From positions 2,687,501 through 2,751,500 of the forward strand of contig CP060499.1 of assembly GCA_024760525.1 (NCBI GenBank): a stretch of DNA of 64,000 nt, written 5' to 3'. Source of the DNA: Nitrospira sp. (lineage in GTDB: Bacteria; Nitrospirota; Nitrospiria; Nitrospirales; Nitrospiraceae). Made by a program: the position numbers and the translations under genes. Positions within the stretch are counted from its first letter, which is position 1. Each line of letters begins with the position of its first letter. Positions 34,396-43,896 of the stretch are shown here, in pieces. The notes under the pieces are model-generated. The model saw nothing but the letters and a program-made list of their open reading frames with translations, searched no databases and had not been told where the DNA came from.

Positions 34396-35943
34396 ATGGC
34401 ACCGACGAACAGTCAACGGATTGATATCAGCCCTTCCCAGGAACCGCTGCCGCCGGTCGAACCATGTACCTTGGTCATTTTCGGTGGCTCCGGCGACCTC
34501 GCTCGTCGGCGCCTGATTCCCGCGGTCTATAACCTCCTCCTCGACGGGTTGCTCCCGTCCAACTACGTGGTGCTCGGCCTGGGCCGTACTTCGATGAGCG
34601 ATGACGAGTTCCGAGCCAGCGTCCGTGATGGCGTCGTCAAACATTCCCGGCAGGCCTTGATCGACGACACGTGGAATGCCTTTGCTCAGCATCTGTTTTA
34701 CCTGGCAGGGGGAAACGACGAAGATCAGACCTATGTGAGACTGAAGGAGCGCGTAGAAGAACTCGAGCGGAAGTTTCAACTGCCCGGGAATCGGATTTAC
34801 TATCTCAGCATCCCCCCCAGTTCCTTTACATCCGTCTGCGAAGGCTTGTCCCGTTCCGGTCTAGCGGGATCCCCCGGGGCTCGTTCACCCTATACGCGCA
34901 TCATCGTCGAAAAACCGGTCGGGCGCGACCTGGTGTCGGCACAGGCCATCAACGAGGTCACAGGCCGCGTCTTCGCCGAATCGCAGATTTTCCGGATCGA
35001 TCATTATTTGGGCAAAGAGACGGTTCAGAATCTCATGGTGGTGCGTTTCGCCAACAGCATTTTCGAGCCGATCTGGAACCATAAATACGTCGATCACGTT
35101 CAGATTACCGTGAGCGAGGCCGAAGGTGTCGGAACTAGAGCGACGTACTATGAGGAGGCGGGCGCTCTCCGGGACATGATCCAGAATCATTTGCTTCAGC
35201 TGCTTTGCCTGGTGGCCATGGAGCCGCCCTACTCCTTGGACCCGGATGTGGTGCGAAACGCCAAAATGGAAGTCCTCCGCTGCTTGAGGCCGATCACGGC
35301 GAAAGACGTGGAAAAGTTCACGGTGCGGGCCCAATACACCGAGGGCATGGCGCATGGGACACCAGTCCCCGGCTATCGGCGTGAGAAGGGCGTCAACCCG
35401 AACTCCACCACCGAAACCTACGTGGCGGTGAAATGTTTCGTCGAGAACTGGCGGTGGTCCGGTGTGCCCTTCTACTTGCGAACCGGAAAGGCCTTACCAC
35501 AGCGTGCCAGCGAAGTTGCCGTCCAATTCAAAGAAATCCCGCAGATCCTCTTCAATGCCGGTGGACAGACTCCCCAAGCTCCGAATGTCTTGGCTTTGAA
35601 AATTCAACCGGAAGAAGGGCTCACGCTCCGCATCGTCTCCCGAGTACCCGGTACCCGCGCTCAGACCCATCCGGTGGAAATGGACTTCAAATATGGAGAA
35701 GTATTCGGCCGTCCGTCCCCCGAGGCCTACGAGCGCCTCTTACTCGACGTCATGGCGGGGGATGCGTCCCGCTTTATGCGGCGCGATGCCGTGGAAGCGT
35801 CCTGGGCGTGGATCACTCAGATTCTCGAAGCCTGGGAAAAGTCGGGACAGCGCTGGCTCCCCGAATATCAAGCCGGAACGTGGGGGCCGGTGGAAGCAGA
35901 CCGGTTGATTCAAAACGACGGCCGCGCCTGGCGGGAGCTGTAG
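34396..35943 (+). CDS. zwf: Glucose-6-phosphate dehydrogenase
   Basis: 515 residues from the ATG at 34396 (GAGGAGG ahead). NADP-binding FGGSGDLARRRLIPA at residues ~29-43; substrate site RIDHYLGKE (~200-208); the conserved LRDMIQNHLLQLL and R.Y.....W..I..... segments; C-terminal WAWITQILEAWE. Oxidises glucose 6-phosphate to 6-phosphogluconolactone. Preceded by gnd. Confidence 0.96.
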   Translation: MAPTNSQRIDISPSQEPLPPVEPCTLVIFGGSGDLARRRLIPAVYNLLLDGLLPSNYVVLGLGRTSMSDDEFRASVRDGVVKHSRQALIDDTWNAFAQHLFYLAGGNDEDQTYVRLKERVEELERKFQLPGNRIYYLSIPPSSFTSVCEGLSRSGLAGSPGARSPYTRIIVEKPVGRDLVSAQAINEVTGRVFAESQIFRIDHYLGKETVQNLMVVRFANSIFEPIWNHKYVDHVQITVSEAEGVGTRATYYEEAGALRDMIQNHLLQLLCLVAMEPPYSLDPDVVRNAKMEVLRCLRPITAKDVEKFTVRAQYTEGMAHGTPVPGYRREKGVNPNSTTETYVAVKCFVENWRWSGVPFYLRTGKALPQRASEVAVQFKEIPQILFNAGGQTPQAPNVLALKIQPEEGLTLRIVSRVPGTRAQTHPVEMDFKYGEVFGRPSPEAYERLLLDVMAGDASRFMRRDAVEASWAWITQILEAWEKSGQRWLPEYQAGTWGPVEADRLIQNDGRAWREL

Positions 35944-35962
35944 AACTGCTTCGCCACGATCG

Positions 35963-36295
35963 TCACCTGCCGACCGCTAACCAGACGTGTCTTGCGATCT
36001 GATCCTTCTTTCCCAGCCCTCCGATAAATCGTACGAATTCGCCTTTGTCATATACCGCCAGCGCGGGGAGCGACGAGATTTCCAATTCGGCAGGGATTTG
36101 AAAGTTCTCCTCCACATTCATCGTGAGGATGACGAGTTTCGATCCCATATCGTCTTGCAACCGTTCGAGCTCCTTCATAAGAGCACGGCAATGGCCGCAG
36201 CCTGGCTTCCAAAATTCCACCAACACGGGGACTGAACTCGCCTCAACGGCTTGATCGAACTCTCGGTCGGTGATGGCTTGCAGTGAACCGTTCAC
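35963..36295 (-). CDS. Thioredoxin-family protein
   Basis: 110 residues, the size of a classical thioredoxin. VLVEFWKPGCGHCRALMKELERL holds a CGHC redox pair (the protein disulfide isomerase-type active site, not CGPC). The cis-proline motif is ISSLPALAVYDKG. No signal peptide, so cytoplasmic. It overlaps the SGNH hydrolase gene by four bases. Confidence 0.85.
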   Translation of the reverse strand: MNGSLQAITDREFDQAVEASSVPVLVEFWKPGCGHCRALMKELERLQDDMGSKLVILTMNVEENFQIPAELEISSLPALAVYDKGEFVRFIGGLGKKDQIARHVWLAVGR

Positions 36296-36930
36296 GACGA
36301 TCCGGCTTGTGCCAGCAAAGGTTTCAGAAGGTGAGCCAGGTGCTCCGCAAATAACCGGTATCCGGCCGTGGTCAGATGAATGCCGTCGTTCGAATAGACC
36401 GAAGCCAACTGCCCGCTCTTCGGATCAGCGGTAAGCGTGAACAGGTCGACCATGGCGATGCCTTTGGAGTCGGCATATTCCCGGATGAGCGTGTTGAGGT
36501 GACGGCGATGGGTGAGATGTTCGGCCACCCACTCGTGCCAGGCCTGACTCTCCGAAGCATCTTCCACGCGAATCGAAGGAACTGTCACCGGAATGGGCAC
36601 ACCTCCCATTGCGAGCACCTGTTCATACATCTTGACCAAATTGCGCATGATGTGGGGTGGAACCGCGTTCCATCCAAGGTCGTTCGTTCCTCCAAGAATG
36701 GGAACGTAGCCGGGGTGATGATCGAGGACATCCCGCCGGAACCGCATGACCATTTCGCCCGTCAATTCACCGCAGATTCCACTGGTGCGAACGCGTGCGC
36801 CGCCATCCAACAACGATTGCAGAAACTCGCCGTACGGGGTCTCCCGCCCGGTCGGATTCTCCCTGGTGGGGGATTGAAACCCAGCCGTCAAACTGTCGCC
36901 GAAACAGATCACCAGCGTAGATCGCATCAT
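36292..36930 (-). CDS. SGNH/GDSL-family hydrolase (TesA-like)
   Basis: 212 residues without a signal peptide. Block I FGDSLTAGF (Ser nucleophile), block III GTNDLGW and block V DGIHLTTAGYRLFAEHL (Asp and His) are complete. The family hydrolyses acyl-thioesters, phospholipids or O-acetyl groups; TesA (thioesterase I/lysophospholipase) is the closest known in size. Coupled to the downstream thioredoxin. Confidence 0.85.
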   Translation of the reverse strand: MMRSTLVICFGDSLTAGFQSPTRENPTGRETPYGEFLQSLLDGGARVRTSGICGELTGEMVMRFRRDVLDHHPGYVPILGGTNDLGWNAVPPHIMRNLVKMYEQVLAMGGVPIPVTVPSIRVEDASESQAWHEWVAEHLTHRRHLNTLIREYADSKGIAMVDLFTLTADPKSGQLASVYSNDGIHLTTAGYRLFAEHLAHLLKPLLAQAGSS

Positions 36931-37106
36931 GCGTGATAGTAGACTTCAGTGGATAAGATTTTCGCGTCGCGCTCGATCCGAGATCGATTCTACTGATGCC
37001 TCTTGCAACACACAAGGCGCCGGCGCAGATGATTCTTCTCCGAGGAATGGCCGTGAGGAATAGCGATTTTCTTGACGAATATCGGAACTGCCGGTAATTC
37101 TTACGT

Positions 37107-38906
37107 ATGACCACGGATCTGAAGACCGCACAAGAGATGATGGCTGCCGCAGTAGCTGCACGAGCAGCGGAAGATCCGGAAATCGCCTCCATCAAACGCG
37201 CCTTGAAACTGTTGGACAAAACGGCCAAATCCAATCGGACCTATGGCTCGACGAACCCCGTGGCGCAGAAATTCTCTCAGCAACTGTTTGCCGAATTGAC
37301 CACTCACCTCTCTACCTATTCCAAACTGGCTTTTCTCATTCAACGTTCCGAACTGCTGTGCAAGGACTGTGTCGTCTATCAGGCAGAGAAGGATAGTGGA
37401 AGTGAGAGCATCGCCTTCAAACTGTACGCCGACGGCATTCGGGAATTGGTTCTGTATCAAGGCCTGACGGAGGAAGATCTGTCCTTCTTCCTCGCGTCCT
37501 TGTGGAGCGGGCTCGACTCCAACGAGGATGACGACGATATCGTCACCCGGCTCTGGTCTCGAAATCTTTCGACCATTACGATCGCGACCGCAGAGGAACT
37601 CTCAAAGGCATCTGCAAGCAACGACGGATTCCTCCGTCTTGATGGAAACATGAGTTCCTCGGATTCGACGCTCCGAGAATTGCTGGACCGGGAATTAGCC
37701 AGAAAAAAGCGGTCCGGAGGGGAAACCGATTCCAACAGCGGAGGGACGGGAAACTCCAAAAGCCGATTTCAATCAGGGCTGGCGGGCTATGAAGTCACGG
37801 AAGAAGAACTCGCGACGCTGAGAAATGAGATCGAAGCAGAGAATAGACAAGATAGTCTCACGTACATCTTGGATACGCTGACGGCAATCCTTGCGTCCGA
37901 GAAGTCACCGGCGTTACTCACGAAACTTTTTGGCCTGTGGGGAAATATCGTCGAGACCCTCCTGCGCGAAGGCAAATGGACGGTGTTGGAGAAGGTGTTG
38001 GGCCTGCTACATGAATCGGACGCCGTGCGTCCTGACCTCGCTGAAGAACAAAAGCAACAATTAGCCTCCGTCTTCAATGGACTCGGCCGGGCGGAGCGAA
38101 TCAAAGCGATCGAAGGCTACCTCAATGGGACACCCAACGCCGCCACCGAGGGACTGTCGACGATTTTGCTATTGATGAAGCACGACGCCGTACCCGCTCT
38201 ATGCAACCTGCTGGCAAATCTGGAGTCGCCCATACATCAAACCATCGTATCGGAGGCGCTCCTGGTGTTGGCGAAAGATCAGCCCGAAGCGCTGCTGAGG
38301 AGTCTTTCGGACCGCCGGCCGACATATGTTCGAAACCTACTGTCGATCCTCCTCAAGTGGAATAACCCAAAGTTCATCGATGCCATTGAGAAACTGATAC
38401 GGCATCCCGACGCACGGGTCCGCCGGGAAGTCGTGCGGGCGATCGGCGTCTTTCGGCCGAACGGCAACGGCTTGAAGCTCATTTCCTGCATGGGAGACGC
38501 GGATGAAACTGTGCGGATCGCCGCGGTGAAACTGCTGATGTCGGGACAATACAAGGTGTCATTCGACCACTGGACCTCCCTTGTGTCCGGTGAGGAGTTC
38601 CTGGATCTCCCTCCGAGTGAGCGTCGGGCGATTTTCCAAGCTATCCGCGCGACGTGTGGTGACGAGGCGATTCCCTATTGGGAAGGCTTGATGACCGAAT
38701 GGGCATGGACGAATCGGAGAAAAAAAGAAGAATTGGCGGTCATGGGCGCCGAAACACTCGGGAAACTCGCCACACCCGCAGCCATCGCGTCCCTCACACT
38801 CGGCGCCAAGAAGGGAAGCGCCGTGGTTCGTCAGGCCTGCGCCACAGCGTTGTTGCACGCTCAGCGGCAACAACGGGGGAATCCTTCCACCGGTTCACCG
38901 CAATAG
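37107..38906 (+). CDS. HEAT-repeat protein with a shared N-terminal domain
   Basis: 599 residues, cytoplasmic. Residues ~33-132 (KLLDKTAKSNRTYGSTN... IRELVLYQGLTEEDLSFFLASL) align with residues 58-157 of the HD-GYP protein encoded next, both with K-x-x-R near the start and a Gly-Ile/Leu-rich edge near the end. Residues ~140-250 are polar and low complexity (SNEDDDD, KKRSGGETDSNSGGTG). Residues ~330-590 are HEAT-type repeats (HPDARVRREVVRAIGVF, GDADETVRIAAVKLL). Twelve bases separate it from the HD-GYP start. Function unknown; probably works with that phosphodiesterase or receptor. Confidence 0.75.
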   Translation: MTTDLKTAQEMMAAAVAARAAEDPEIASIKRALKLLDKTAKSNRTYGSTNPVAQKFSQQLFAELTTHLSTYSKLAFLIQRSELLCKDCVVYQAEKDSGSESIAFKLYADGIRELVLYQGLTEEDLSFFLASLWSGLDSNEDDDDIVTRLWSRNLSTITIATAEELSKASASNDGFLRLDGNMSSSDSTLRELLDRELARKKRSGGETDSNSGGTGNSKSRFQSGLAGYEVTEEELATLRNEIEAENRQDSLTYILDTLTAILASEKSPALLTKLFGLWGNIVETLLREGKWTVLEKVLGLLHESDAVRPDLAEEQKQQLASVFNGLGRAERIKAIEGYLNGTPNAATEGLSTILLLMKHDAVPALCNLLANLESPIHQTIVSEALLVLAKDQPEALLRSLSDRRPTYVRNLLSILLKWNNPKFIDAIEKLIRHPDARVRREVVRAIGVFRPNGNGLKLISCMGDADETVRIAAVKLLMSGQYKVSFDHWTSLVSGEEFLDLPPSERRAIFQAIRATCGDEAIPYWEGLMTEWAWTNRRKKEELAVMGAETLGKLATPAAIASLTLGAKKGSAVVRQACATALLHAQRQQRGNPSTGSPQ

Positions 38907-38918
38907 GAGTATGGCCCC

Positions 38919-40469
38919 GTGAATGAGCTCAAGTCCAAGATGCCCCAGAACCTGCCAAGCGAGGACAGAACCCAGCCGATCCTGACCCACGAAAAATCTC
39001 TGTCACAAAAAATCGGCCAGGGTTCGGAAGCCGGCGATATCCTCGACCAACAGCTGGCGATGCTCGGATTCCAGCTGATCACGCAGCTGAACACCTTGAT
39101 CAAGACGTCGAGGATTCATGGCCGCGCCAATGCCGCGCTCGACAAGCCCGTCGAGACGATGTTGACGCTCATCGAAACGCTCGCTCATGACCAACCGGTC
39201 GGTTTATGGGTCCAGGATGATTTCCTCTTCTTGGGAGAGCACCATCTGAAAGTGACCTCGCAGCAAATGCTGGTGGTCTCAAGCGTGATTGACGCCCTGA
39301 GAAAGTGGGGCATCGGCGGCTTGACCTTTTCTTCGTCCGTTTCCTCCAAAGACCTTCGAGAGTTCGCCCATCTGTTCGTCAGTCTTGACCCGGCCACCAA
39401 GTCGATCGATGACTTCCGACAGGAATTGAAGAACCTGGCCGTCACCGGCATTGAAATCAACGATCCTCGTCAACTCACGTTCAGAGATGATCCTGCCGGA
39501 GATGGGAATGCAAAGCTCAAGCACAAATCACAGTCGAAAGCCGCGTATGGGAAGGCAACCGACGCCGTCGGCAACCTGACACAGTCCGCCCGCGACGGCA
39601 AGACCCTGAGTTTCAAGCACGCCAAACGTGCCATTCAGAACATCATCGACCTGATGATGCACGATGAGCCCGTCTTGCTCGGTCTCACAACACTCCGCTG
39701 CCACGATCAATACACTCATAATCACTCCGTCAACGTCGCGCTGCTCTCCATGGCGCTCGGTAATCGTGCCGGCTACTCGAAGGTCGACCTTGCCGATCTG
39801 GGATTGGGAGCCCTCTTTCACGACGTGGGGAAATGCGCAATCTCATTGGATATCCTGAATAAGCCCGGCGAGTTCACCACGGACGAGTGGGAAATCATGC
39901 GAAGCCATCCCGTAGAGGGAGTCCTGACCCTCATCGAGCTGCGGAATATCGGGAATGTCCCAGCCCGAATGGCCTCAGCTTCATTTGAGCATCACATGAA
40001 CTATGACCTCTCCGGATACCCCAAACTCGCTGTGCCGTGGAAGCAGAGCTTGCCGAGCCGTATCGTCACGATAGCGGATTGTTATGATGCCATGACCTCA
40101 TCACGAGTCTACCGGCGCGAACCTATGTCGCCGTCGAAGGTCTTGAAATTCATGTTCAGCAAAAGCGGCCAATCCTTTGACCCAATACTTCTGAAACTCT
40201 TCGTGAACTGTGTCGGCATCATCCCCATCGGAAGCCTGGTCGTCCTCGATTCAGACGAATTCGCCGTCGTGCTTAAACCTGCCGCCGACAAAGCCGACAG
40301 TGAACGCCCCATCGTCAAAATCATCACCGACGCCCAGGGCAATCCCATCGACGACGGACCGGAGTTGGACTTGACGGAAAAAAATGATACCGGCGACTAT
40401 GGGCACAGTATTATCCGGTTGGTCGACAACACCGAGTACAAGTTCGACACCAGCCGCTACTTCATCTAG
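38919..40469 (+). CDS. HD-GYP domain protein
   Basis: 516 residues from a GTG at 38919 (AGGAG ahead). Residues ~58-157 are the domain shared with the preceding gene product. The HD-GYP core (~260-430) has H-D in LFHDVGK (301-302), LNKPGEFTTDEW, H330 in SHP, H358-H359, and GYP at 366-368, all required for two/three-metal c-di-GMP phosphodiesterases. No TM or receiver domain. It likely hydrolyses or binds c-di-GMP. C-terminal ~80 residues are beta-rich. Confidence 0.88.
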   Translation: MNELKSKMPQNLPSEDRTQPILTHEKSLSQKIGQGSEAGDILDQQLAMLGFQLITQLNTLIKTSRIHGRANAALDKPVETMLTLIETLAHDQPVGLWVQDDFLFLGEHHLKVTSQQMLVVSSVIDALRKWGIGGLTFSSSVSSKDLREFAHLFVSLDPATKSIDDFRQELKNLAVTGIEINDPRQLTFRDDPAGDGNAKLKHKSQSKAAYGKATDAVGNLTQSARDGKTLSFKHAKRAIQNIIDLMMHDEPVLLGLTTLRCHDQYTHNHSVNVALLSMALGNRAGYSKVDLADLGLGALFHDVGKCAISLDILNKPGEFTTDEWEIMRSHPVEGVLTLIELRNIGNVPARMASASFEHHMNYDLSGYPKLAVPWKQSLPSRIVTIADCYDAMTSSRVYRREPMSPSKVLKFMFSKSGQSFDPILLKLFVNCVGIIPIGSLVVLDSDEFAVVLKPAADKADSERPIVKIITDAQGNPIDDGPELDLTEKNDTGDYGHSIIRLVDNTEYKFDTSRYFI

Positions 40470-40570
40470 TCGTCGTACGTAGCGGGACTCTCTCCTCTCC
40501 TGGTTCCCTTGCGCCGTTCTTGTGCCTCTCTTGCTTGACAGGCTGAAAGACGATCCTCGACAATGCCGGC

Positions 40571-41512
40571 ATGGGCGGGCAGATCGTCATCGAGCAGTTG
40601 GAGTTCCGCGGCCGCTGTGGCGTGACGCCGGAAGAGCGGGCTCGGACTCAGCCGCTCGCGGTCGATCTGGAGTTGAGTTGTCAGCTAGAGGATGCGGGGC
40701 AGTCCGACGACCTGTTGCACACGATCGACTACGCGAAAGTGGCTCAGCGCGTGATTGAACTTGGAGTCGGTCATGATTCTCGGCTGCTGGAGGCAATGGC
40801 TGAACGATTCTTGTCGGCCCTCTTCGACGAATTTCCCGTTGATCGCATCAAGCTGTGGCTGCGAAAGCTTCATCCACCGATCCCCCACGTCGCCAGATCC
40901 GTGGGGATCACTGTGGAACGCACCAGGCTCGCGCAACAACTTCTTCGAGCTGACCCACCGCCGGCACGGTTTCTTATCCAACAGCTCCACCGCCTTCCGA
41001 AAGGGAAGGTCCTCGACGTCGCAGCCGGAAACGGACGCCACGCGCTCTTTCTCGCGTCGTTGGGCTATCAGGTCGACACCATCGATCGCGATGAGGACGC
41101 CATCGCGCAACTTTCGTCCAGCGCACGAGCACGGAACCTCACCGGGGTTACGACACGCGCGCTCGACCTGGAGCAACCTCCCCCGCACAAGCCGAATCTT
41201 GGACATGAAACGTACGACGCTATTCTCGTATTCTTTTATCTGAACCGACCGCTCTTCCCCCACCTGATCGAGGCGCTCAAGCCCGGCGGCATGTTGTTCT
41301 ACGAAACCTTTACCATCGACAACCACCTCCAGTATCGACATCCAAGGCGCCAAGAGTTTTGCCTCAACCAGGGTGAACTCTTGGACCTCACAGCGAGCCT
41401 CCGCGTGCTTCATTATGATGAAGGGCTGCACGAAGGACATCACGGCTCGGAAGCGGTGTACACCGCGCAGCTCGTGGGGCTGAAACCCTTTCTTGCGAGG
41501 TCCTCACCATGA
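40571..41512 (+). CDS. folB: Dihydroneopterin aldolase fused to a SAM methyltransferase
   Basis: 313 residues in one frame. Residues ~1-120 are FolB: VIEQLEFRGRCGVTPEERARTQPLAVDLEL (Glu in PEER) and RKLHPPIPHVARSVGITVER (Lys-rich substrate site). Residues ~135-305 are a class I methyltransferase of TehB-like form: KGKVLDVAAGNGRHALFLASLGYQVDTIDRD and the LKPGGMLFYETF motif. Dihydroneopterin aldolase acts in folate synthesis. A link from a folate enzyme to a methyltransferase in one chain is uncommon. The ATG at 40571 lacks a strong ribosome site. Overlaps the PHP gene by four bases. Confidence 0.85.
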   Translation: MGGQIVIEQLEFRGRCGVTPEERARTQPLAVDLELSCQLEDAGQSDDLLHTIDYAKVAQRVIELGVGHDSRLLEAMAERFLSALFDEFPVDRIKLWLRKLHPPIPHVARSVGITVERTRLAQQLLRADPPPARFLIQQLHRLPKGKVLDVAAGNGRHALFLASLGYQVDTIDRDEDAIAQLSSSARARNLTGVTTRALDLEQPPPHKPNLGHETYDAILVFFYLNRPLFPHLIEALKPGGMLFYETFTIDNHLQYRHPRRQEFCLNQGELLDLTASLRVLHYDEGLHEGHHGSEAVYTAQLVGLKPFLARSSP

Positions 41513-42357
41513 GCCGCTTGGACCTTCATCTCCATACGACCCACTCTGACGGAAGCTGCACACCCGCCGAAGTGATCGACCTGGCGCACAAAGCGGGGGT
41601 GAGCGCGTTGGCGATCACCGATCATGACATTACAACAGGGGTCGCCGAAGCCATCGCGGCCGGACAGCAGTGTGGAATCGAGGTGATCCCTGGAGTCGAG
41701 ATCAGCTCGATTATCGCCAACTCCGAGTTGCATATTCTTGGATACTTCCTTGATTGGCAGGACGCCGACTTGAATCAGCGATTCAAGAGCATGAGAGACA
41801 GTCGCCACCGCCGCAATCCGAAAATCATTGAACGGTTGCAGGCCCTCGGGATCGAGATGACGTACGATGAAGTCCGCGCCGTTGCCGGCAGTGATTCAGT
41901 CGGCAGACCACACATTGCCCGGGTCCTCATGGACAAGGGAGTGGTCGCATCAGCGAAAGAGGCCTTCGATCGCTTTCTGGCCGAAGGAAAACCCGCCTAC
42001 GTTCCTCGCGACCTCCCGAGTCCCGCCGAAGCCATTCAATGGATTAAAGCCGCGCGAGGACTCGTCGTCCTGGCCCATCCGACGTGGGTCAAGCCTGCGG
42101 GTCGGTCGCTGGCCGATCTGGTTCGACAGCTCAAAGCCGACGGACTCGATGGCGTGGAAGTGTATTATAGTACGCATGCCGCGCGGCAAACACGCGAGTA
42201 CCTTAGCCTTGCGAAACAACTCGGTCTGTTGGTCACCGGCGGCAGCGACTTTCACGGCCTCACGAAGCCCGATATCGAGGTCGGCATCGGCAAAGGTGCA
42301 CTGCACATTCCCACCTCGTTGCTTCCCAAGATGAAGGAAGCCGCCGCACAACTCTAA
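41509..42357 (+). CDS. PHP-domain phosphoesterase (RNase AM / YciV type)
   Basis: 282 residues. PHP metal motifs are complete: DLHLHTTHSDG (I), ITDHDITTG (II), GVEIS (III), LAHPTW and GGSDFHG (IV). Length and composition match the family of 3',5'-nucleoside bisphosphate phosphatase / 5'-to-3' exoribonuclease (RNase AM, YciV). Ends 30 bases before the TTG possible start of the kinase gene. Part of the FolB-methyltransferase/PHP/kinase operon. Confidence 0.85.
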   Translation: MSRLDLHLHTTHSDGSCTPAEVIDLAHKAGVSALAITDHDITTGVAEAIAAGQQCGIEVIPGVEISSIIANSELHILGYFLDWQDADLNQRFKSMRDSRHRRNPKIIERLQALGIEMTYDEVRAVAGSDSVGRPHIARVLMDKGVVASAKEAFDRFLAEGKPAYVPRDLPSPAEAIQWIKAARGLVVLAHPTWVKPAGRSLADLVRQLKADGLDGVEVYYSTHAARQTREYLSLAKQLGLLVTGGSDFHGLTKPDIEVGIGKGALHIPTSLLPKMKEAAAQL

Positions 42358-42441
42358 GATATCCCTGCGCATATTTCCTCCAATCCATTGACTCTGCTTC
42401 GGTATCCGCTAGACTTTGCTAGTTCTCAGATCTTGTTGCTC

Positions 42442-43842
42442 ATGATCAACGCTTCAAGTTGGGCCTTTCAATATCTTCTGGTTGCGCTCGTGGCGCTGTT
42501 TGCCGGTCCCCTCTTGAGCAAACTACCGGCGGCGCAATCGCTTCCGCTCACGCTGTTCGGCCTGAACGGCTCCCAAATGATTCGCCTCGTCGTGGAAGAA
42601 ACCGGACTGACCGTCCTCTGCATTCTCTCAATCCGCGCATTTCGGCAGATGCCCGATAACGGGCGAGGCTCCTCGTTCCTTCGGCAACTGGTCCTTCCCG
42701 TCACGACTCTGTTCATCGTGATTGCGACGGATAGAACCCTTCGCGTGGTCGGACTTTCTTTGATCGACCATCTCGGCCCTGCACGCTATACCCTCGCGTA
42801 TACCGCTGCGCTGACGCTGACGGGCCTTTGGATCACCGCGGCGTGGCTTTTGAATCTTGACGCACTGCACCGATTTTTTTCCAAGCCTGTGCTTTCCGCT
42901 CGTCGCAAAGAGGCCACGCCGTCGGCCGACGAGACCGACGAAATCCATCCGGACCATGAAGAAGTAGAGGAGACAGAGGCCACAACCGGCTCGACCGCCG
43001 CAAAGAATAGCCCACCCAGTACACTGGGTCGGTACAAGGTGTTGAAGGAATTGGGACGTGGCGCGATGGGTGTGGTCTATCTCGGGAAAGACCCGACGAT
43101 CCAGCGGTTCGTCGCCATCAAGACGATGCAGCTCGACGCGATCAACGACGCCGACACATTGCAAGAGTCGAAAGCGCGGTTCTTTCGAGAGGCCGAATCC
43201 ACCGGGCGATTGTCCCACCCGAACATCGTCACGATTTTCGACGCGGGTGAAGAAGACGATCTCGGTTACATCGCCATGGAATTGCTTCAGGGCACCACGC
43301 TCAAAGAATGGTCGCGAAAGCCCAATCTCCTGCCCTTCGAAAAAGTTCTCTCCACCCTGGCCTTCGTCGCCGAAGCGATGGACTATGCCCACCAGCAAGG
43401 AGTCGTCCATCGCGATATCAAACCGGCCAACATCATGGTGACCAACGATGCGGTAGTCAAAGTCATGGACTTCGGCATCGCCAAGATGGCGACCTCGTCA
43501 AAAACTCAGACGAACATCGTGATGGGAACTCCCACCTACATGTCTCCTGAACAGATCGCCGGCAAAAAGGTGGATGGTCGATCCGATATTTTCTCCCTCG
43601 CCGTCGTCATGTTCGAACTCCTGACCGGTCGCCCACCGTTCATCGCCGACAACGTTTCGGCCCTGCTGTTCGCGATCGCGCACAATCCCCATCCCAGTTT
43701 GGCTGCAATCAGACCCGACGTCCCTGCCATCGTCAAAACAGTCCTGGATCGAGCGCTCCACAAGGATCCTGTCCAACGCTATCGTCGCGCCGGTGAGTTC
43801 GCGACGGAACTCCGCTCCTGTGTCGAAGGGCTTGCCGCCTAA
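42442..43842 (+). CDS. Membrane Ser/Thr protein kinase
   Basis: 466 residues from the ATG at 42442 (a TTG at 42388 is possible). Residues ~5-150 hold four TM helices, an acidic linker follows (EIHPDHEEVEETEATT), and the Hanks-type kinase domain (~197-460) ends the protein: GRGAMGVVYLGKD, AIKT Lys, HRDIKPANIMV, DFGIAKM and GTPTYMSPEQ. All catalytic residues present. The domain order (membrane first, kinase last) is reversed from the usual PknB/PrkC order. No PASTA domains. Confidence 0.9.
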   Translation: MINASSWAFQYLLVALVALFAGPLLSKLPAAQSLPLTLFGLNGSQMIRLVVEETGLTVLCILSIRAFRQMPDNGRGSSFLRQLVLPVTTLFIVIATDRTLRVVGLSLIDHLGPARYTLAYTAALTLTGLWITAAWLLNLDALHRFFSKPVLSARRKEATPSADETDEIHPDHEEVEETEATTGSTAAKNSPPSTLGRYKVLKELGRGAMGVVYLGKDPTIQRFVAIKTMQLDAINDADTLQESKARFFREAESTGRLSHPNIVTIFDAGEEDDLGYIAMELLQGTTLKEWSRKPNLLPFEKVLSTLAFVAEAMDYAHQQGVVHRDIKPANIMVTNDAVVKVMDFGIAKMATSSKTQTNIVMGTPTYMSPEQIAGKKVDGRSDIFSLAVVMFELLTGRPPFIADNVSALLFAIAHNPHPSLAAIRPDVPAIVKTVLDRALHKDPVQRYRRAGEFATELRSCVEGLAA

Positions 43843-43896
43843 CAAAGGTTGATGGTGGGTGTCTTCCTGGATGGCCCGGAGAGATGCGGAGGGAAC

